Of a DNA stretch of 64,000 nt, positions 59,353 to 64,000 are shown in pieces. Location of the stretch: positions 1 through 64,000 of the forward strand of contig CAYGDE010000001.1 of assembly GCA_964348615.1 (NCBI GenBank), in the 5' to 3' direction. The notes under the pieces were generated by a model. That model was not told the DNA's origin. It did no database searches and was given only the letters and a program-made list of their open reading frames with translations. This DNA comes from DATIHT01 sp964348615 (GTDB lineage: Bacteria > Patescibacteriota > Microgenomatia > Curtissbacterales > GWA2-41-24). A program made the position numbers and the translations under genes. Every line of letters begins with the position of its first letter. Position 1 is the stretch's first letter.

Positions 59353-61494
59353 ATGGCCCAGCAAGATATTAAAGACAGACGTTATCCACTAGACCGTATT
59401 CGAAACATCGGTATAATTGCGCACATCGACGCGGGGAAAACTACAACTACAGAGCGAATTTTGTACTACACCGGCAAGACCTACAAAATAGGTGATATCG
59501 ACGAAGGCACAACAGTTACAGACTGGATGGAACAGGAAAGAGAACGTGGAATAACCATCGTCTCAGCAGCAGTAACTGCTTTTTGGACTCCAAAAACCGG
59601 GCCTTTTGCCAATATAGAATCTAGAATTAACATAATCGACACTCCTGGCCATGTAGACTTCACAGCAGAAGTAGAAAGATCTCTGCGTGTTCTAGACGGG
59701 GGGATAACAGTTCTAGACGCCGAAGAAGGTGTGCAAAGCCAATCAGAAACCGTCTGGCGCCAAGCCGACAAGTATAAAGTACCAAGAATTTGTTTTGTAA
59801 ACAAAATGGACAAAATGGGTGCCGATTACTATGCCACACTAAAATCCATTATCGACAAACTGGGCGCGCCGGCAACTCCATACAACATCCCGCTCGGTAA
59901 AGAAAACGATTTTTCTGGTGTTATCGATCTTTTAACTCAAAAAGCCTACGTTTGGGACGAAACTGACAAAACCGGTATGAAGTTTGAAGAAGTTCCAATC
60001 CCAGATTCAGAAGCGAAAAATGTTGAAAAATATCGCCATGAATTAATCGAGAAAATTGCAGAATGCGATGATGCTCTTTTAGAAAAATACCTTGGCGGGC
60101 AAGAGCTGCAGGTTGATGAATTGAAAAAAGTCCTAAGACAAGCTGTTATCCAATACAAAATCGTGCCTGTTCTTGCAGGATCCAGTCTTAGGAACAAAGG
60201 TGTTCAGCCGCTTTTGGACGCAGTCGTAGAGTACCTTCCTTCACCAACAGACATATCTGAAGTAAAAGGAACAAATCCAAAAACCCAAGAAGAAGAAGTC
60301 AGGAAACAAATACCAGAAGCACCATTTTGCGGTCTTGCTTTCAAGATTCAAGTAGACCCACACGTTGGAAAATTAACTTACGTTCGTGTGTATTCCGGAG
60401 TTTTAAAATCCGGTTCTGGGGTTATGAACTCCACAAAAAGAGACAGCGAGCGCATTGGCCGTATTCTTTTAATGCACGCCGACAAACGAGAAGAAATCCA
60501 AGAAGCATATGCTGGGGAAATCGTTGCTGTTGTTGGTCTTAAAAGTACAGGCACAGGAGACACTCTTTGCGATCCAACAAACCCAATAGTTTTGGAATCG
60601 ATTTCATTCCCAGACCCTGTTATTTCTTTAGCAATCGAACCTCAAACCAAAGCAGACCAAGAAAAACTTGGTTATGCCCTTGGCAGGCTTTCCGAAGAAG
60701 ACCCAACCTTCAGAATTAAAGGTGATGCGGAAACAGGCCAGACAATTATTTCTGGAATGGGCGAGTTGCACTTGGAAATTCTAGTTGACCGTATGAAGCG
60801 TGAATTTAATGTTGCCGCCAATGTTGGCAGCCCTCAGGTTGCTTACCGCGAAACCATAAAACTTACTGCTCAAGCCGAAGGGAAATACATTAAGCAGTCG
60901 GGTGGTAGAGGCCAATATGGCCATTGTTTCCTGCGGGTTGAACCGAGAGGCAGAGGAGAAGGATACGAATTCAAATCGGAAATTAAAGGTGGAGCAATCC
61001 CCCAAGAATTTATTGGTTCAATTGAAAAAGGTATAAAGGAAAAAATGGAAATGGGTGTTATGGCCGGATATCCAATGGTCGACATGAAGGTCGCAGTTTA
61101 CGACGGTTCTTACCACGACGTAGACTCTTCCGATATCGCTTTCAAAATCGCAGCATCAATGGCGCTGGAAGCTGCTGCCAAAAAGGCAACTCTTGTACTT
61201 CTTGAGCCAATTATGAAGGTTGAAGTAACTGTGCCAGAAGAATTTATGGGCGATGTTATTGGTGACCTTTCTGCCAAACGGGCTCAAATTTTAGGTTCAG
61301 ACCATAGAGGTAATGCCACAATAATCAACGCTCTTGTCCCTCTTGCTGAAATGTCCGGTTATGTAACCACTTTAAGGTCGATGTCTCAAGGCCGTGGCTC
61401 TGCCTACATGGAACCTTCCCACTACGACGAAGTTCCAGGCAACATAGCAGATAAAATCGTTGCCAAAGTCAAAGGTCCTGCAAAAGAAAGCTAG
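59353..61494 (+). CDS. fusA: Elongation factor G
   Basis: A 713-residue translocase GTPase. G motifs: [24 protein letters not shown], the switch I region ([18 protein letters not shown]), [21 protein letters not shown] and [11 protein letters not shown]. Domains II-V follow with [40 protein letters not shown] and the C-terminal [31 protein letters not shown]. It belongs to the str operon order rpsL-rpsG-fusA-tuf. Confidence 0.98.
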   Translation: MAQQDIKDRRYPLDRIRNIGIIAHIDAGKTTTTERILYYTGKTYKIGDIDEGTTVTDWMEQERERGITIVSAAVTAFWTPKTGPFANIESRINIIDTPGHVDFTAEVERSLRVLDGGITVLDAEEGVQSQSETVWRQADKYKVPRICFVNKMDKMGADYYATLKSIIDKLGAPATPYNIPLGKENDFSGVIDLLTQKAYVWDETDKTGMKFEEVPIPDSEAKNVEKYRHELIEKIAECDDALLEKYLGGQELQVDELKKVLRQAVIQYKIVPVLAGSSLRNKGVQPLLDAVVEYLPSPTDISEVKGTNPKTQEEEVRKQIPEAPFCGLAFKIQVDPHVGKLTYVRVYSGVLKSGSGVMNSTKRDSERIGRILLMHADKREEIQEAYAGEIVAVVGLKSTGTGDTLCDPTNPIVLESISFPDPVISLAIEPQTKADQEKLGYALGRLSEEDPTFRIKGDAETGQTIISGMGELHLEILVDRMKREFNVAANVGSPQVAYRETIKLTAQAEGKYIKQSGGRGQYGHCFLRVEPRGRGEGYEFKSEIKGGAIPQEFIGSIEKGIKEKMEMGVMAGYPMVDMKVAVYDGSYHDVDSSDIAFKIAASMALEAAAKKATLVLLEPIMKVEVTVPEEFMGDVIGDLSAKRAQILGSDHRGNATIINALVPLAEMSGYVTTLRSMSQGRGSAYMEPSHYDEVPGNIADKIVAKVKGPAKES

Positions 61495-61549
61495 TCATTC
61501 ATTTTCCCTCTTGCATTTGTCCTTATTTTTGTATAAACTTACCCATACT

Positions 61550-61572
61550 ATCAGTCTAATCGACTGATTTTT
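61550..61572 (+). promoter_or_regulatory. Hairpin with T-run in the tuf leader
   Basis: ATCAGTC (61550-61556) pairs with GACTGAT (61562-61568) around a 5-base loop, then a T-run to 61572, ten bases before the tuf ATG. A TATAAA box lies upstream at 61532-61537. It resembles a weak intrinsic terminator placed between promoter and gene. Confidence 0.5.
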
Positions 61573-61582
61573 GTTACCAAAA

Positions 61583-62767
61583 ATGGCTGAAGGAAAATTT
61601 ACAAGAAATAAACCGCACGTAAACATTGGGACAATTGGTCACGTCGACCACGGCAAAACCACGCTTACTGCGGCAATTACCAAAGTTTTGGCCTCAAAAG
61701 GTATGGCCCAAGAAAAGGCCTACGACCAAATCGACAACGCTCCCGAAGAAAGACAACGCGGAATTACAATCAACATTACCCATGTTGAATACGAAACCGA
61801 AAAAAGACATTACGCTCATATAGACGCTCCAGGACACGCAGACTACATTAAAAACATGATCACCGGCGCCGCACAAATGGACGGTGCAATTTTGGTAGTT
61901 TCAGCACCAGACGGTCCAATGCCTCAAACTAGAGAACACGTTCTTCTTGCTCGCCAAGTAAACGTCCCCGCAATTGTAGTATTTTTGAACAAATGCGACA
62001 TGGTTCAAGATGCCGAACTTCTAGACCTAGTTGAACTTGAAGTTCGCGAACTTCTAGACAAATACGAATACGACGGCAAAAACGCCACCATTATAAGGGG
62101 TTCTGCTAAAAAAGCTCTTGAAGGAGATGCAGATTCTGTTAAAGCCATTGAAGATTTAATGGCCGCAGTAGACGAAAAAATCCCAACTCCAACACGAGAC
62201 CTCGACAAGCCATTCATTATGCCTGTTGAAGATGTCTTCTCTATAAAAGGTAGAGGAACAGTTGTTACAGGCAGAATTGAAAGAGGCGTTGTTAAAGTAA
62301 ACGACGAAATCGAAATTGTTGGTATCAAACCTACTAAAAAAACCGTTGTCACTGGTGTTGAAATGTTTAGAAAAGAACTCGACCAAGGTCAAGCCGGAGA
62401 CAATGTTGGGGTTTTACTTCGCGGTGTCGAAAAAGACGATGTAGAAAGAGGACAAGTTTTGGCAAAGACAGGATCAGCAACTCCGCACACCGAATTTGAA
62501 GCCGAAGTCTATATTCTTACCAAAGAAGAAGGCGGCCGCCACACACCTTTTTTTACAGGCTACCGACCACAGTTTTATGTTAGAACAACAGACGTTACCG
62601 GAGAAGCCACTCTGCCAGAAGGTGTAGAAATGGTAATGCCTGGAGACAATGTCAAAATGAAGATTAAACTTATTGCACCTGTTGCCATGGAAGAAGGGCT
62701 CAGGTTTGCAATTCGAGAAGGCGGCCACACAGTGGGCGCTGGAGTAGTTTCCAAGATTATTGCCTAA
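61583..62767 (+). CDS. tuf: Elongation factor Tu
   Basis: A 394-residue GTPase delivering aminoacyl-tRNA to the ribosome. [28 protein letters not shown] is the normal N-terminus, so the ATG at 61583 is chosen over an upstream in-frame TTG at 61571. Other motifs: [45 protein letters not shown] (DAPGHADY in place of the common DCPGHADY), [31 protein letters not shown] and [19 protein letters not shown] strong terminator follows. Confidence 0.98.
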   Translation: MAEGKFTRNKPHVNIGTIGHVDHGKTTLTAAITKVLASKGMAQEKAYDQIDNAPEERQRGITINITHVEYETEKRHYAHIDAPGHADYIKNMITGAAQMDGAILVVSAPDGPMPQTREHVLLARQVNVPAIVVFLNKCDMVQDAELLDLVELEVRELLDKYEYDGKNATIIRGSAKKALEGDADSVKAIEDLMAAVDEKIPTPTRDLDKPFIMPVEDVFSIKGRGTVVTGRIERGVVKVNDEIEIVGIKPTKKTVVTGVEMFRKELDQGQAGDNVGVLLRGVEKDDVERGQVLAKTGSATPHTEFEAEVYILTKEEGGRHTPFFTGYRPQFYVRTTDVTGEATLPEGVEMVMPGDNVKMKIKLIAPVAMEEGLRFAIREGGHTVGAGVVSKIIA

Positions 62768-62780
62768 AAGCAACAATCTT

Positions 62781-62813
62781 GGCCCCTAGGCTTGCCTAAG
62801 GGGCCTTTTTTTT
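62781..62813 (+). terminator. Intrinsic terminator after tuf
   Basis: GGCCCCT-AGG-cttg-CCT-a-AGGGGCC (62781-62805) with a single bulged A, followed by eight T. Textbook form, ending the str operon. Confidence 0.92.
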
Positions 62814-62844
62814 GCTAAAATTGCAAAGACAGAGTATTGTTCAG

Positions 62845-62920
62845 GAGAAGCGAGAATTATTAATATGACATTTGTTAGAAATCACTTCAAACGTCACTGC
62901 CAGTAGAAAGTAACTTCTCG
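62845..62920 (+). promoter_or_regulatory. Complementary blocks in the S10-operon leader
   Basis: GAGAAG (62845-62850) and CGAGAA (62851-62856) can each pair with the same later site CTTCTCG (62914-62920), giving two mutually exclusive helices. The region 62814-62977 has no gene and no clear promoter box. It may hold the S10-operon leader, a known target of ribosomal-protein feedback in other bacteria. Confidence 0.35.
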
Positions 62921-62977
62921 ACTCGTTCCCACAAACTTTAGTCGTTAGTCTGTTAAAAGAAAGCACTTTAAAACAAA

Positions 62978-63286
62978 ATGCCAAAAGGTAGAATTCGAGT
63001 TAAATTAAAAGCATACGACGGCAGGGTCATCGACCAAGCGTGTCGTGACATTATAAACACTGGTCTTTCTACCGGGGCGAAAATCTCTGGTCCAATTCCA
63101 CTGCCAACCAAAATTTCAAAGCTCACTGTTTTAACCAGTCCGCATACCGACAAAGATGCCAGAGAACAATTTGAAATGCGAGTGCACAAAAGGTTAATCG
63201 ACATAATCGAACCGACAAATAAAACAATCGATTCGCTTACTCATCTCGAACTACCGGCAGGAGTAGATATAGAGCTCAAAATGTAA
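62978..63286 (+). CDS. rpsJ: 30S ribosomal protein S10
   Basis: A 102-residue small-subunit protein and Nus factor (NusE). It has [41 protein letters not shown], then [15 protein letters not shown] at the C-terminus. The HKRLIDI stretch matches the usual HKRLIDI/HxRxIDI core. It is the first gene of the S10 operon. Confidence 0.97.
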   Translation: MPKGRIRVKLKAYDGRVIDQACRDIINTGLSTGAKISGPIPLPTKISKLTVLTSPHTDKDAREQFEMRVHKRLIDIIEPTNKTIDSLTHLELPAGVDIELKM

Positions 63287-63351
63287 TTGTTATATTGCTG
63301 TATTGTTATTTTGCTCAAAAAACAATTTAACAATAGAACAATTTAACAATA
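63286..63351. repeat. Nested tandem and inverted repeats between rpsJ and rplC
   Basis: Two copies of ATTGTTAT(A/T)TTGCT (63286 and 63302, 16-base period) are followed by two perfect copies of AACAATTTAACAATA (63321-63335 and 63337-63351, again 16-base period). ATTGTTA in each left copy is complementary to TAACAAT in each right copy (63328-63334, 63344-63350), so two nested helices can form. Confidence 0.75.
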
Positions 63352-63436
63352 TATTTTGGTGGGATTCCTGAAAACCTGACTAACCTCAGCGCAATCTAAG
63401 GAAGCCTACTTTTTTGTTACTTTAAAGGAAATTATT

Positions 63437-64000
63437 ATGCCGACCATACTTGGAATAAAAGGAAACATGACAAACCGCTACAGTTCGCGGGGTCTTAGGG
63501 TACCTGTAACCATTGTACAAGCGAGTCCAAATACAGTCGTTGAAGTCAAAAAAGATAAAATTTTGGTTGGTCTTGGTGTTACAAAAAAGATCAAAAAACC
63601 TCAAAATGGCATTGTTACCAAAATTGGTCTTATGCCAAGATATTTAAAAGAAATTAAAAAAGACTCCGCCGCAGGCGGAGAAATTAAAGTCGGCGACAAA
63701 ATAACAGTTGCCGCGTTTGCGCTTGGAGATGCAGTTTCTGTAACAGGTACCACCAAAGGTCATGGTTTTGCAGGTGGTGTAAAAAGATGGGGTTTCCATG
63801 GAGGTCCAAAAACTCACGGGCAATCCGACAGACACAGAGCACCAGGGTCAATAGGTCAAGGAACCACACCAGGAAGAGTTTACAAAGGAAAACACATGGC
63901 AGGCCATTTTGGCAATGTACAAATTACAACAACCGGTTTGGAAGTAATTGCAATAGACGCGGCTAATAATTTGCTTCTAATAAAAGGTGCAGTGCCCGGT
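63437..64000 (+). CDS. rplC: 50S ribosomal protein L3 (partial, runs off the right edge)
   Basis: 188 residues are visible with no stop. MPTILGIKGNMTNRYSSRGLRVPVTIVQASPNTVVEVK is the L3 N-terminus. The diagnostic central loop GTTKGHGFAGGVKRWGFHGGPKTHGQSDRHRAPGSIGQGTTPGRVYKGKHMAGHFG is intact and contains the site of the methylated Gln in other bacteria. An AAAGGAA stretch 7 bases before the ATG may be a weak Shine-Dalgarno site. Confidence 0.96.
   Translation, partial: MPTILGIKGNMTNRYSSRGLRVPVTIVQASPNTVVEVKKDKILVGLGVTKKIKKPQNGIVTKIGLMPRYLKEIKKDSAAGGEIKVGDKITVAAFALGDAVSVTGTTKGHGFAGGVKRWGFHGGPKTHGQSDRHRAPGSIGQGTTPGRVYKGKHMAGHFGNVQITTTGLEVIAIDAANNLLLIKGAVPG

Noticed and set aside
61571..61582. 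Upstream TTG start for tuf
   Set aside because: It falls in the T-run of the leader hairpin, and the ATG at 61583 matches EF-Tu.
62845..62920. Known riboswitch in the S10 leader
   Set aside because: No riboswitch core sequence could be recognised, only complementary blocks.
1..64000. tRNA, rRNA, CRISPR, insertion sequence or prophage genes
   Set aside because: I read the intergenic regions for T-arm sequences, direct-repeat arrays and transposase or integrase motifs and found none that held up.
1..64000. UGA recoding as in Gracilibacteria/SR1
   Set aside because: TGA ends rpsT, trxA and rpoB at the expected lengths, so it is a stop here.

Overview
This window reads as a piece of a Candidate Phyla Radiation (Patescibacteria) genome, most likely from the Microgenomates (OP11) side. 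The evidence is low GC content, compact gene packing, shortened versions of conserved proteins (HrcA, IF-2, alanyl-tRNA synthetase, PcrA), many small membrane-anchored proteins of unknown function, a sortase with an LPxTG-like substrate, and almost no Shine-Dalgarno sequences. TGA is an ordinary stop (rpsT, rpoB and trxA end in it), so the code is standard and this is not a Gracilibacteria/SR1-type genome. A 100-N assembly gap inside a penicillin-binding protein shows the sequence is a metagenome-style scaffold. No tRNA, rRNA, CRISPR array, insertion sequence or prophage gene was found.

Layout. 1-8.4 kb: edge of a gene, then metG-tatD-glycosyltransferase on the minus strand, a class A PBP, small membrane proteins and rmuC. 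8.4-17 kb: two UvrD/PcrA-type helicases (one fused to a 4-Cys PD-(D/E)XK nuclease), a ferric-reductase-like membrane protein, a PKD protein, a methyltransferase, a FemAB-type transferase and a PAP2-like protein. 17-24 kb: trxA-tpiA-LytR/CpsA/Psr, an LPSAG surface protein, rpsT, murJ, lepA and a DUF4389 protein. 24.4-29.6 kb: CIRCE-controlled hrcA-grpE-dnaK-(two extra genes)-dnaJ. 29.6-38.5 kb: nusA-infB, an NrnA-like protein, rpsO, pnp, a membrane protein overlapping pnp, and a Lon-type ATPase with no protease domain. 38.6-50.6 kb: ftsK, a RodZ-like protein, small envelope proteins, a matrixin-type metalloprotease, alaS, an actin-like/baseplate-like membrane protein with a sortase, ruvX and mltG. 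50.6-64 kb: rpoB-rpoC, rpsL-rpsG-(Gre-like small protein)-fusA, tuf, and the start of the S10 operon (rpsJ, rplC).

Regulation. For about a dozen genes a clear TATAAT-like -10 box ends 6-11 bases before the start codon, which predicts leaderless mRNAs. The exceptions are hrcA, nusA, pnp, rpoB, the fusA operon, tuf and the S10 operon. These have longer leaders, nearly all with strong hairpins, and several of the hairpins look like terminators.

The most unusual observation is a repeated architecture at gene 3' ends. rpsT, lepA and (more weakly) the sortase gene each end with a normal stop codon, followed by a short palindrome, followed by a second in-frame copy of the gene's last codons with its own stop. 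In the second copies the amino acids are the same or nearly so but most codons are replaced by synonyms (10 of 11 in the rpsT core, 10 of 15 in lepA, 5 of 5 identical residues in the sortase). A mobile palindrome that carries or captures a recoded gene end, or replacement of genes by diverged alleles at palindromes, would explain this. A strain-chimeric assembly must be excluded first.
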